Shown one piece after another: positions 26,286-37,667 of a stretch of DNA of 64,000 nt. This stretch comes from Plantago elongata. Lineage: Eukaryota; Streptophyta; Magnoliopsida; Lamiales; Plantaginaceae. The stretch is taken from positions 46,069-110,068 of the forward strand of contig JAYMSP010000037.1 in NCBI GenBank assembly GCA_036897095.1, given 5' to 3'. Position 1 is the stretch's first letter, and each line of letters starts with the position of its first letter. Under the pieces are notes generated by a model. That model ran no database searches. It was not told the DNA's origin and saw only the letters and a list, made by a program, of their open reading frames with translations. The translations under genes and the position numbers were made by a program.

Positions 26286-26646
26286 CATAGAGCCGCCAAA
26301 TTCACCAACCTGTGTTATCAACAACAATTTCTCTAACCAATTCTTCTTCATTACCGTCCGAAATCTCACACCAATTCAATCTTAATCGATCATTGTATCA
26401 ATAACAGGTCAGTTCAGCTCAGTAAACCGATTTCGCACACCACATGTTTGATCATTTAACACCCATTGCTTTCTTCTCTGTTTCAATCTCGCATTACTGG
26501 ATAATAATTGATATGAAATCGTAGAGTAATAATGCTCATTAATCAGATAAAGTTACATTCTTTATGCTCATTTGATTATTGGGATTTTTTTTTTGGCGGC
26601 AACAGTTTTCTGATCAAGATTGATTAACAGTTCTGTATAGATCAAC

Positions 26647-28835
26647 ATGGAACCAGAGCCATCTGACACTAAAAGGGCTCCCAGAAAGGTACACAAACTG
26701 CTTACATGCTGCTTACATGTTGATTGATCAATTGATCGAATGCGATGCTGATTGATAACGTGATTTGATTGGTTTCGGCTATTGCAGGTGCGGTTTCAGC
26801 CTAAGGCTCCTCGTAAGACAGAGCAAAAGCTTGTGCTGCCTAAAGCGTAATATTGGCCTCTCCTTTTTTTAATATGTACATTCTCAGTTTCTAATTATTT
26901 GGATGCTCTGCGGGTTGCTGATTTGTTGTATTGCAGTGAGAAATACGAGAATGACGCCGAAAGTACTGTAGCGGAGCAACTTCTACAAAAACTAAATGTA
27001 AGAGCTGGTGCGGTAATGTTTTGGGCTGTAGACTTTAGAGATTTTCATGCTGATGGGGTTATCGTTGTGTTTTGCTGTAGGATTCTAAGAGCAGGCCGCC
27101 TAAATATGAAAGGAAAAGTAAGCATCTCTTTGGTGTTCATACTTTTTGTGATGTTTTTTTTAATGTGAAACGATTGTTTAAGTTGTGTGTTGCCTATGAT
27201 GCTTAGTTATTTGTTATCTTTGGAAAACAATAGCATTATCCCATTTGAGTCAGATTTCAGGCAGGTTCACTTCATTAGGTGTCAAGTAGATTTTCACCGG
27301 CTGTATTGCACGAATCATGGAAGAAAATTGGCTTAATATGGACTAGAATGCCTTATATTTGATTGATTATTTGTCCTATGTGATTTGCAATAATCTTGAT
27401 AATGCTTGAGCGTATTGACAAAAATGACGATGGATTCATGTTTAACAAGCATACTTGGACCCTAAATCTTCTGGTTTGAACTCAATATCAAATACGACTA
27501 TCTTTTTCATTCTATAATTTGTAAGTTTACTGTTTGGTGATTCACTTAACAAAAAGTCTTGTGTGTCTAGGTGTAACATCAATCTATATGTTTAGTAGTG
27601 GCTGTTTTATACCATGGCTTAGATTGTTGTGTTTGCGTCATGTTCTCTGAAGAACCACTATGCTGACCTAAGCATTATGATTGTCTTTTGGAAATGCAGC
27701 CGGGCCTTCGCAAGTCGCATTTGGTCATGGAGGCTCATCGTCTAGTACTTCTAGAATCAGATCATATGGTGTTGGAAAGACTAACATGAATCAGGGCTCA
27801 TCTTCCAATGGCAAGTTAATTCTGTTATCATACTTGCCGTTTATGCTGTGAATCTGTTTTGACTCTAGGTGTGACGTTCTCCTTTATAGGTGGTGCTGAG
27901 CATGGGATAGAGAAAGAATATAAGGAACCATGGGTTAGTTTTATATGAACAAGTCCTTTGGATAGTGTGACTTTGAAGTTCTTTATCCAAGCCTGAAGAT
28001 TCTAATTTTATGTTCCTGCAGGACTACTACACAAATTATCCAGTTACACTTCCTATGAGAAGGCCATATTCTGGAAATCCAGGTATTCTCCATTTCTAAG
28101 TCTGGAAATTTTATCAACTAGCGTGAAAGTGAAAATGTAACTCATCCTGCTTTAATACTTAGCTGACACTAGAGTGCATTTTCTCTTGATATTCTTTGCT
28201 TGTAGAATTACTTGACGAAGAAGAATTTGAAGGAGATCATGAGGGAGATTATGATGAGAATGCAATCAATTCAGCTGCCGAGCTTGGTCTACTGGTCAGT
28301 TATTTATTCTGCCTAAGATGACACAAACATTTACTTGCTATAGTATTATTTTTAAATGACCACTACTTTTGATAGGAGGACAACCCCGAGAACAATTTGT
28401 TCTTTGTCCACTTACCAAAAGTTCTACCCGTGATGACGGAGATTAAAGATAATGACAATGATAAGAAAACAACTAAACGGCTCACCAAGGTGGAAGAACT
28501 TCAATCAGGCTTCCTAGGCAAATTACTTGTGTACAGGAGTGGGGCTGTAAAGTTAAAAGTTGGTGATACCTTGTACGATGTAAGTATGGAAGTATCTGTT
28601 TTCTAAAGATTTTCCTTTCATAAACTTGTGAATGTTTGCAGGATTAAGCTACATACAATGTTGCATACAGGTATCACCAGGTTTATCTGGTTCATTTGCC
28701 CAAGATGCTGTCGCCGTGAATACAAAGGAGAGGCACGCTTGCAATCTGGGAGAAATCAGCAAACGAGCTGTAGTAACCCCTGACATAGATTCAATACTAG
28801 ATACCACATCAGACTTGTGTCTTAATGATTCTTGA
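26647..28835 (+). CDS. RPC4: DNA-directed RNA polymerase III subunit RPC4 (RPC53-type)
   Basis: Exons: 26647-26688, 26788-26846, 26937-26997, 27081-27117, 27700-27810, 27890-27933, 28022-28082, 28206-28294, 28376-28579, 28671-28835. They join in frame to 290 residues. The N-terminal half is basic and disordered (KRAPRKVRFQPKAPRKTEQK). The C-terminal half carries the Pol III RPC4 signature: a leucine/proline segment (LFFVHLPKVLP), then GFLGKLLVYRSGAVKLKVGD and SPGLSGSFAQDAVAVNT, followed by an IDSILD-type tail. Family knowledge: RPC4 pairs with RPC5 in a TFIIF-like module of RNA polymerase III and helps initiation, termination and reinitiation on tRNA and 5S genes. Exon 5 to exon 6 needs a GC donor (AATG/GCAAGT), because the nearby GT choice gives an early stop. 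Confidence 0.93.
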
Positions 28836-29168
28836 TTCTGGAGATTTTGCTGCTATCCAGTCTGTCGGATATATATACATTTTTTTCTTTATTTTATTTA
28901 CTCTTGAGACCGGTTATGATTTTTTTAGTTATAAAACATTTAACCTGTATACGATGCATTTATGCCGAGGACCTTACATTTTTCAGTTATAAAGTGTATA
29001 TTTAACTCTCTGGCAACTGTAAATCATTATATATAGCTAGACTCGCACTTGAAGTTCAGGCTTGATTCAGAATTTATACAGCACTGAGCATATTCTGAGG
29101 CATTTTATTACTGAAAACCTGCAGCAATTCAATAAAATACTCGAAAACACACTAAGGATATTGATTAC
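28836..29168. other. 333-bp tail-to-tail spacer of RPC4 and CYP72
   Basis: It must hold both 3' UTRs and is AT-rich, with several AATAAA-like hexamers (for example AATAAAAT near 29130). No further feature is seen. Confidence 0.6.
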
Positions 29169-31229
29169 TCATGTGCTACTCTGAAGTAGCTTCAGTATGA
29201 TAGGAGCTCCATGTTGCGGTTGAAGTGTCATGACAGTATACGGTGCGTGCGTATATGAAGGTGAGAGCTCGAACGAAAAATGTTTTAGCATCATCGCCAG
29301 TGCAACCTTTGCTTCAATCAGTGCAAAATTTTGTCCTATACATGTCCTAGGACCCCATCCAAATGGAAGGAATGCTGCTGTCTGATCTTTGCTTGCCTTT
29401 GACACTCCTTGAGAGAACCTTTCAGGTTTAAATTCTTCTGCATCTTCACCCCATAGTTCAGGATCACGATTAACCAGTAAAATTGGTAGAACGAGACCTA
29501 CTCCAGATTGGACATTCAGATCTCCAATCTTGGTTTCCTCGTAAGTGTGTTGGTACAGCGCGATCACAGGTGGATACAACCTAAGCACTTCATACAGAAT
29601 CATGATTACCTGCAACATGTTTTTGCGGTGGATATTCATGTTCATGCCAGGAATAAAAATAGAACAAGAAACGAGAAAATACTCACGATTTTAAGACGGC
29701 TTATGACTTCAGAATCAGGATCTTTATCTCCACAAAGTTGTTGGACTTCTTCTCTTGCTTTCTGCTGCCACTCAGGATGCATTGCTAAAACAATAACCAT
29801 CCAAGTAAGTAAAGATGCGGTTGTTTCCTGACCAGCCAGGTAAAACTGTTTGCACTCTTCAATGATCTCGTCTGTTGTCATACGACTATTCCCTGTCTTG
29901 CTCGTGCCGATATGTGAAATTTCTTCATCGTTTTGTTTCAATAGCAAAGTCAGTATTATGTGCTCTTCATTTGTTTCTCTGTTCTTCGGCATTTCTTCCT
30001 TGCCCTCAACCAATTCTCTGAGCATCGATGTTATCATTCGGTTCAGTTCCTTTCTTCTTCTATTCTTCTTTGTAGGAATATATCTACACATGTATGTATT
30101 CCATCAAGAGATCAAACTTCATAATAATGTCTCATTTCCATGAATAAATTCTATTACTAATCTTACCTGAACCCAGGAATGTACAAGCTTTGCATGACTT
30201 CAACAACAAGCTTTAGCAACTCTTTCTGAAGTTTCAAGATTTCCCTTCTGCTTTCGTAGTTGCTTCCAAATGCTGTCTGTGATATTACATCCCCAGTTAA
30301 ATCCTGAAATTCAGGCCATACATCTACCTCTAAACTCCCTTCTCTATCCATCGAATCCTTCCACTTCTTGATCAAAACGGCAGAACATTGAACGAATACT
30401 GGAATCATTCCCTACACAAAAAAGAAAAGAACTCATTAATGTTGCTTCGTTCTCATCATGTTAAAAGTGAAATCAAGAAAGGGAAAAAACTATTGAACGA
30501 ACCTTCAGCTTCTCCAAATGGAACGCAGGGTTAAGTATTCTGCGATGCTCTGCCCATTTTTCACCCTCTAGAGTAGTCAATCCTTTGGTTAGAATTGTTA
30601 TGAGTGGATTCAGTTCTGGTTTTCGTATATGTCCCTGCTTGTTAGTCAGCACTTCTTTTATCATCTTCACATCCATGATAATCAAACGAGGCGTCGTCCC
30701 AAGCCAGCAAAATGATACCTTTCCTGCACAGAACATAACAGTAGACTAAGATGCCTGTACAGTTATAGCAGACTGACATAAGTTCCCTAAAACAGATATT
30801 CCAAATACAGATATGACAACTTGAAATAATCTGATAGCTAGAGACCTAGCTCACTGATTCTTCCAGCTTATGATGTTGACATAATTCGTAAACACACTCT
30901 AGATTTACTTAAAAGCTACTGACACAAACTAATATACCGTATTTCTGGACAATAGTACTAGTGAACGGATCAACTCTCTGTGCAATCTGGTGAGACAGGC
31001 TGATTGGCTTCTCCCATGCATCGGTTATTTGCTTAAGAAACTCTTTGAGGTCCCCTGTGAAGGGCTTGAATGCTGTGCCGTCAACTCCTTGTCGTTTCAA
31101 GCTCTTCTCTAGCATTTTCGGTCTTCCCCAGACCATTCGATATGCTTTCTGGGAATAGAAGCCCACGAGAATGGTGAAAGGAACAACTATAAGAGCATAC
31201 AATTTAAGATCTTCCATTTGGTTGTTCAT
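29169..31229 (-). CDS. Cytochrome P450, CYP72 family (CYP72A-like)
   Basis: Five exons in transcript order, 31229-30938, 30723-30503, 30411-30167, 30083-29687 and 29609-29169, joining to 531 residues, a full-length P450. An N-terminal membrane anchor ([16 protein letters not shown], about residues 9-24) would place it on the ER. The I-helix oxygen-binding motif is AGQETT, the K-helix ExxR is EVLR (before LYPPV), the PERF-type motif is FKPERF, and the heme loop is [12 protein letters not shown] with its axial cysteine. FGWGPR.CIGQNFA is typical of the CYP72 clan. All catalytic motifs are intact, so the enzyme is probably active. Family knowledge: CYP72A enzymes oxidise terpenoids, including secologanin formation, triterpene hydroxylation and gibberellin inactivation. 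The substrate cannot be read from the sequence. A second ATG four codons later could be the start. Confidence 0.95.
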
Positions 31230-32762
31230 TTATCTGTAGTGATTTTGAGTTACCATGATAGGATACACTGGAGCAATTTATATGGGATTTTGGAGAACAT
31301 TTGGTCTAAAGGGATATATTAATTTTATCACATTCAACACAAAGGTCTATTTAGTGGTTTATCTTGTATTTCTTGAAGAACAAGGAGTGTGAATAACACT
31401 GTAAGAACAAGGAGTATACTTTATTGAGAAATATGAGAGTTTGACTAAAATCAATGTGATGGATTGGTTCTTGAAGAACACTCTAATTGTAATTATTTGA
31501 AGGATTGAGGATAATGATTTGCTAGCTGTACTTCTTTTCCAAGTTTCCATTCAATAGTTTATAGTTTTGAAGATGACTAATATCTTCTAAGTTAGTTTAG
31601 TATTTGGGTATGGATCATGTGATCATTATACTGGTATGAGATATTGACAACTTTGATTAGTGAGAGTTCGAAGCATGGTAAGAAAGATAATGCAGGCAAA
31701 GGCAAAGCTGTAGAACAGAGAGATGATCAAACAATGAAAGAAAAAAGCCCAAAAACGAATGAGAATATCAATTAAGACAACTTTACTCCTTTGCATATGA
31801 AAGTATATTGGATTATTTGGATTACAACTTTAATAGAGATAAAACTTTTGTATGAAAATACTCAACTCCATTTGAGTTGTCTTAGTTCACTTCTAATTGA
31901 AACAGTTCATGGACTTTCATATACAAGAAATGGAGTTAACGCCACTCTATGAGTATGTAATTGAAGTTTTTATTTGAAAGGAGAAATGTGATTCGAACCC
32001 CGACATATTAATTGAAGGGAGCATCTTACCAACTGAGTTGCACTTCGTGTCAGTATGTAATTTGAAGTTGAACAACTAATTCCAAATCTTGAAGGCCTAA
32101 CCGATAACTATTTCAAAAATATGTATAATATTGACAGCTTTGATTAGTGGAAGTTTTCTGACTCATCATTTACATCATAATAATAAATTTTATAATTATT
32201 ACTCTTTTTAGCTCAAACTTCAAAATACCTCATCATCTATTAAATTTATTATCGAATAATCGATTAATTTATCCTTTTTTACTTATTCGAGCTTGCTCAA
32301 TAAGGATTAAATATGTATACAATACATTAAAAAGTCTCAACAAATTGTTTCTACTTTCAAGTAATAAATAATAACATTTGTATTATATTCTTATAATAGT
32401 TGATCGTTACCTAAAATGACTGCAATTTTAATAGCATAAGTAGGCTTTTATCTACCCTACCCGACCAAACCCACCCAATATCCATAAATATATAATGAAG
32501 TATGGGTACAGGTGTACCCGTACCCGTACCGAACCCGTCAAACATGACCCGAACCCTACCTGACCCATGAACCCGTTTCTGTCCGGCCCGATACAACTCA
32601 CTTTTATTATTTATTTATCTATTTTTACATTTCCCATATGATCATCATACCTGTGGTGTAAAATCTGACTTGGTGAAAACAAACATATGGCAATTAATTC
32701 AAATCATTATGACTGTTGCTTGCTTTGAAGAACTTCAAATTGGTTTCAACCATTTACTCAAA
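31230..32762. other. spacer upstream of the CYP72 gene
   Basis: It is AT-rich DNA with a tRNA-like repeat near 31985-32060 and a patch of ACCCGTACCCG-type sequence (about 32455-32590). That patch resembles the CCCG/GGGT repeat debris common in plant non-autonomous transposons. No gene is seen. Confidence 0.45.
31988..32060 (-). repeat. tRNA-derived SINE-like fragment
   Basis: Read on the minus strand, TGCAACTCAGTTGGTAAGAT matches the Pol III A box, and GGGGTTCGAATCAC, about 25 bases later, matches the B box. The part between does not fold as a tRNA anticodon arm and there is no acceptor-stem pairing. A SINE head is therefore more likely than a tRNA gene. Confidence 0.5.
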
Positions 32763-33285
32763 TTAATTACTATTATTATCTACTCCTGCTCCTAAAGGAC
32801 CTAAACTGTTCCATTTTACACCTGGAAGGCTGGAACAATGTGTTAATAATCTATGAACCTTCAACCAGAACTCATTTGAAAACTTCCCAAACAGAGCAGA
32901 CCATAACATTTCACTCCATTCATTGTGATCTTGACTCCTGACAAAATGTGAAAACAAAAAACAAAACAACTACACAAAAATCTTGACTAAACAAGGATGC
33001 CTCAAGTTTCACCAAGTCAATGAAATTATGAGTTCCCTGCCTACTCTAATCAGCAACACAATTGCAGTAATAAAATTAATCACCCATCACAAATATTTCA
33101 ACAGAAAAACAAACTAAAAAGTGAAAAAATTGCCAGATGTGGCTTCCTTCTGGACTTCTGGAATAGAAGATAGAAAGCAGATTGAAAAAAAGAAAAGAAA
33201 AAAAAAGCAGCCCCATTTACATGAGGGAGAGATCAGAAGAAGATCTGAAGCCATTGAAGAAACCCAGAAGCCGAATTGAAGCCAT
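32763..33285 (-). CDS. candidate small gene, 79 residues, two exons, function unknown
   Basis: Exon 1 is 33285-33221 and exon 2 is 32937-32763. ATG gives MASIRLLGFFNGFRSSSDLS, then a phase-2 donor (CAT/GTAAAT), a 283-base T-rich intron ending TTTTGTCAG, and an exon rich in Trp (EWSEMLWSALFGKF, VKWNSLGPLG) ending in TAA. The splice keeps the frame, and the intron is far more T-rich than the exons. The N-terminus is rich in Arg and Ser with no acidic residue before Asp19, which would suit a mitochondrial presequence, but this is inference. I do not recognise a family. It could instead be a non-coding transcript or chance. Confidence 0.35.
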
Positions 33286-34020
33286 AACCAAGAATCGCGA
33301 TCTGGAAGAAAGAGAGACCAAGAATGCACAATCTGGATTGAAGTCTCTCTAGCACATACCAATCGCAAAGAATAAGAAGATGCAGTATAAAACGAACTAT
33401 GAAAATGTAAGGAAGTACCAACTACGATTGTAGACTGAAATTCTACCGTATTTTTTTAATAGAAAATTACTATTTTAGTATTTGTTTATGTTAAAATAAA
33501 CTTAAGTATCTTTTGTAATAAAATTATAATAGTTGAGTATCTTTTTGTGAAAGAAAAAGAATAATTGAATACTTGTTTATGACAAAAATAAATTTTAATA
33601 TCTTATGTGATGAAAGTAAAATAGTTAAGTATTATTTGTAAAATTAATCTTAAAAAAATATACAATATGCAATAACGAATGAAAAATTAACCTAAACGGA
33701 TTGAATTAGCAGAAAAATGGTTGTTAACCGCAATTGCAAATGCAAACTTACCCATTGTGGCTAAAAATCTAATCAAACAAACACAAAATTTATTTATTGA
33801 AGGTCGATCAACTCGACTCATTCGAGCTAACAACCGTTATACGATCGCACCCGGGCGAGAATATGCAAACGGACTCGACCTTATTACGAAGCTAGGCCTT
33901 CAAAAGTGGAGCCCAAATCCACCAACTGTGATTTCTTTCTTCATCTTCTCACTTTCATTTCTTCCCCATTTTAACAAAATCTATTTCCTCTCCTTTCTCC
34001 CAGTACTCAACAGCTCTAAG
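33286..34020. other. spacer and putative BET11 5' leader
   Basis: It is AT-rich to about 33720. A moderately GC-richer patch follows (33790-33930) whose open frame I do not trust. A pyrimidine-rich leader then runs to the donor at 34020/34021. Confidence 0.4.
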
Positions 34021-34219
34021 GTAAATTCTCGTGCAGATCTAAAATCTCCATTGCTAATTGATTCAATTGCACTTCTATAGTTCGTCGTACATTTGCAATC
34101 GAGCTATTTTAACAGTTTGTGATTGTTGACACACTCCGCTTTTGAGCTTTCGAATCCAAATTGAGCTGTGAAATTGATGATCTCGATTTGATTATGCTGT
34201 TTTCATGTTTAATTTGCAG
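34021..34219 (+). other. 5' UTR intron of the BET11 gene
   Basis: The donor CTCTAAG/GTAAAT and the acceptor AATTTGCAG bound a T-rich 199-base intron, 50 bases before the start codon. Confidence 0.6.
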
Positions 34220-34269
34220 AATTAGGGTGCTTAGCTGCCTCGGGATCCGGTGCACCGATCTTCTTAGCT

Positions 34270-36305
34270 ATGATGAACTCTAGGAGGTTCTTGCTCATTT
34301 TTTGCGTTTTTATTTTTCCAAGCCTGATTGCCTAATTTGGAGCATTTTAGCTTGAAATTGTTATTTTAAGTGGCGGTGTAATTTGCATCATTGCATGTGA
34401 TGTTCTTCAGGTTTATGTGGTATAGCAGTGAGCTAGATAACCGCCCGATCGTTATTGCTGTCGAATTTCGATGTTTTACAGTTTTAGTTACTTTGAATGA
34501 TCTTGATTTGTGGATATGTGAAGCACAATGATATGGCACAAATTGCGATATGCACGTGAGTAAGTGTTGATTTTTGGAATTAGACACTTTATGTAAGGAA
34601 TTCACTGCCTTCTAATCAATGGCATTCACCTCTAGTTGTTACAATCAAGAAGACATATGTAGTGTTTAGTTGTATTTATGTTTGAGAATGTAACTTATTC
34701 TTTCCCTTCATGCTCCGTGCATATCTTGTCATTAGTGTATGCATTCGTATTATCCCCGAATTGGTCGTTATAGTATAATCATAAGTAGCTTATGTCGTTA
34801 ACTTTGTTTTGGTATTCCGAAATTGAACGTGCTAATTGTTCAGTTATATGTAGCTGGACTCCGTGTTTCAATAGTAGCATGTGATAATTACTATCTTTCA
34901 TTTTCGGTAATTAAGAATTATTTGAAAGGTAATTCTGATTCTGTAAGTGAATCTCTAACTAGTGATTACTAGGCAATCAGAATAAATGCATTCTTTCTTA
35001 AATGTGGAGCACGTGTTTTGGTACGGACAAGTTAAAAACACCAAGCTCATGAATGGGACACAAGAGTTAAGATTTTGAGCTTGGTATAGAAATGAGGACT
35101 GGATGGTTGGTTAGGTAATTTTGTAAAGTTTTCTGTTGCTTATATGATTTGTGTGAATTTACTTGAACCATTGGTGTGCTCAGGGATCGAAATACTAGAA
35201 TGGCTCTTTTTGATGGTATTGAGGAAGGAGGTATACGTGCATCGGGATCATATTCTCATGAGATTGATGAGCAGGAAAATGAGAGAGCAGTTGATGGGCT
35301 CCAAGATCGTGTCAATATGCTCAAAAGAGTAAGTTCGATTTTCAGGGCGGACAGTTCCTGTATATTTTAGGTGACAAATCATAAGCGAGGAATATAGCTA
35401 TCAATTTCAGTCTAGATCTTGTGAACAGTAATTTGATTATAGATATGTCTGAGTGCGGGCTGCTGGATGCTTTTATGAGAATGCTTACATTGACTTATAT
35501 TGATGGGGCAGTAATTTCAAGGTCTCTCCTTTGTTAAAAATTCCGTCTTCATAAATAAGGATTCTGTGGGAGTGCATAAGAGAATCTCGTACAACTGATT
35601 GCATACATCTCCTTATCTTGTATCGTTTCACTCTTTTTCAAAGATCAGTTACCTGGCAGTGATTTATATGCTTTAATAGTGTAATATGAAGTGTTAAAGC
35701 ATTTGAGAGAGCCTGATTGATTACTATCCTTCTAAAAACCCAGCGTATGTTTTCTTAATATTCATTTTTTTGTATTTCGTTGTCCTTTTTACGGCTTTTA
35801 ATACTTTGCTGTGAAATGTTGAAATAAATAATCCTGTTTTCAATGCCGTAATTGCTTTGTTCTTGGGAGTTTTGATACTCTACTTTCTGTGTTAATTCCG
35901 TGGTATGATTTGAACAGTTGACTGGTGATATACACGAGGAAGTTGAGTCTCACAACCACATGCTAGACAGAATGGTATGCTCACAACCCATGTATCCTAG
36001 AAAAATACTTGCTAATTGGTGGTATTTTTCCTAATTCTCCCCCTTGATTATTTATTTTTTACCTTAGGGAAATGACATGGATGCTTCCCGGGGAATTCTG
36101 TCTGGAACCATGGACAAATTTAAAATGGTATGCTTGTACTTGACCGATACCTTATTGGCTATGCTCTTCTTTTATCTACATCTTAATTCTGAATCTAATT
36201 CTTACTTCGATGCAGGTGTTTGAGACTAAGTCTAGCCGGAGGATGTTTACTCTTGTGGCGTCATTTGTTATTGTTTTCCTTATCGTATACTATCTCACTA
36301 GGTAA
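34270..36305 (+). CDS. BET11: BET1-like Qc-SNARE (BET11 type)
   Basis: Exons: 34270-34286, 35184-35328, 35918-35974, 36068-36127, 36216-36305. They join to 122 residues, the same length I recall for Arabidopsis BET11. The N-terminus carries FDGIEEGGIRASGSYSHEI, strongly like BET11. The SNARE coiled coil spans about residues 40-98 (LQDRVNMLKRLTGDIHEEVE, RMGNDMDASRGILSGTMDKF). A single C-terminal anchor follows (LVASFVIVFLIVYYL). Family knowledge: BET1-type SNAREs act in vesicle fusion between ER and Golgi. The first exon codes only five residues plus two bases and has two ATGs in a row (34270 and 34273). The second would remove one methionine and match MN-type starts of relatives. The 897-base first coding intron is the largest. 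Confidence 0.95.
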
Positions 36306-37016
36306 ATAGCCAGTAGTGTATGTCAGGTCAATCTTGAAACTTGTGTATAACTGGAACAGTGAGCGCACCTTAAAGTGGAGTCGTATATCGTGGTTGTATA
36401 AACATGTTGTTTTTCCCCAAATGATGATGACTGGATTCCCATTTAGTTGTAGTTGTTATGCTTACTTTAGTAGATCCAATCATCACCTATTATTCAACCT
36501 GTTACTTGTGTGATGATAGGGCTTTTGCTTGAATTTGCGGTTGAGCAGCTGGTTGTATACATGATCCAGAAAGTGGGTGGTCTTATAATTGAATTAGGAA
36601 AATATACTGAAAAGGGAAAACCAGTGAAAAGGAACCAAAGATAGTACTGCTATAAACTTTTGTACTCAGCTGTGTTGAGATGTGTGGCACAACTATGAAT
36701 AATCGTGGTGGCCGAAGGGGTTGAATTTCAGTCATGTAGTGGACCGGTTGGGAATAAGACGTTGCCGCCCAGTTTGCAATCGATCTTTTATGATATTATT
36801 ACATTGTATAGAATATCTTTGGAGTGTTAGTGTGCAAATAAAAACTTTTATCTCTTATTAATGAAGAATACAACACGGAATCCAAGTGGACGAGTGAGGA
36901 GAGAAATCTTGTAAAATTTTATATTTCATGTGAAGTTATCTCGAATCCACAACATAATGAAAAGTTCACTGCCATCGATTTGCAGTATGAGGCAAAAGTT
37001 TGCAGTGAATGACAGC
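36306..37016. other. spacer between convergent BET11 and A/B-barrel genes
   Basis: It holds 3' UTR sequence of both genes. No further feature is recognised. Confidence 0.5.
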
Positions 37017-37667
37017 TTAACAAGTTGCGGCAGACATTACCCGTGGTGCCACAGAGAAATCCAAGACCAGGATGTCGTCAACCTTGTCCACGTTCGCAAA
37101 CACCTCCCTGCCTGAATCTAAATCCTTGAGTAGTGCAACTGAAGCTATGGAATAGCCCTTGGCCCTCCCAGGAGAAAAATTCATCCCGACAGTCAGCTGC
37201 CCAGCCTCAGAGAACTTATCCTTAAAAACTCCCTTCACAGCCTCCAAAACCTCATGATCTTTCCTGCCAGCTTCGTCCTCCTTGAGCTTCAACACAGTGA
37301 ATCGTGCAATGGAACCAGGAGCGATGACCTCGGAACCAGATAAATTGTCCACCTCCCAGTCGAGGACCATGACATCATTGATAACCGGGTTGACATGGTT
37401 GGCTACAACGTTGAGGTGGGAAGGGTGCGTGAGGTAGGCAGATAGGGCGGACTTGGAGGGGTACCTGGAGTGGAGCATGTGGGTAAAGGTGAGGTTGGAA
37501 TTGGTGGAGTGGCAGTGGGTGATCGGACCCACTGAGAGATGGGTGGCTATGTTGAGGGAGAAAAGGGAGTTGATGTTGTTGAGCATGGCAGATGGGTCAG
37601 CGGAGGGTCTGACTTTGAAGAGGACTATGTGTTCGACAATCTTGTCTGACGAAGGTGAAGAAGACAT
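37017..37667 (-). CDS. Stress-response A/B-barrel (Dabb) domain protein, copy 1
   Basis: A single exon of 216 residues. The start chosen is ATG at 37667 (MSSSPSSDKIVEHIVLFKVR). The open frame runs further upstream but only from a TTG. Two Dabb repeats are visible: the first from IVEHIVLFK with the typical THMLHSRYPSKSALSAYLTH and HPSHLNVVANHVNPVINDVM, the second from ARFTVLKLKED through NFSPGRAKGYSIASVALL. It resembles Arabidopsis UP3 (At2g31670), a small dimeric stress-induced protein of unknown enzymatic role. It lacks a targeting extension, so it is probably cytosolic. Its tandem paralogue starts about 2.4 kb away on the same strand. Confidence 0.9.
   Translation of the reverse strand: MSSSPSSDKIVEHIVLFKVRPSADPSAMLNNINSLFSLNIATHLSVGPITHCHSTNSNLTFTHMLHSRYPSKSALSAYLTHPSHLNVVANHVNPVINDVMVLDWEVDNLSGSEVIAPGSIARFTVLKLKEDEAGRKDHEVLEAVKGVFKDKFSEAGQLTVGMNFSPGRAKGYSIASVALLKDLDSGREVFANVDKVDDILVLDFSVAPRVMSAATC

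Larger units (their letters stand above)
24505..26646. promoter_or_regulatory. divergent spacer between CTR9 (-) and RPC4 (+)
   Basis: It contains both 5' leaders, the Tourist-like MITE and AT-rich DNA. A telo-box (AAACCCTAA) lies at 26277-26285. A probable RPC4 leader intron runs from 26408 (after AATAACAG) to 26640 (TTCTGTATAG), just before the ATG. No other gene is visible. Confidence 0.55.

Noticed and set aside
31988-32060. functional tRNA gene
   Set aside because: A- and B-box words are present, but no acceptor-stem or anticodon-arm pairing is visible, so a SINE head is more likely.
33721-34080. 119-codon plus-strand frame before BET11
   Set aside because: It runs through the likely 5' UTR and its donor. 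No recognisable domain and no ATG start supports it.
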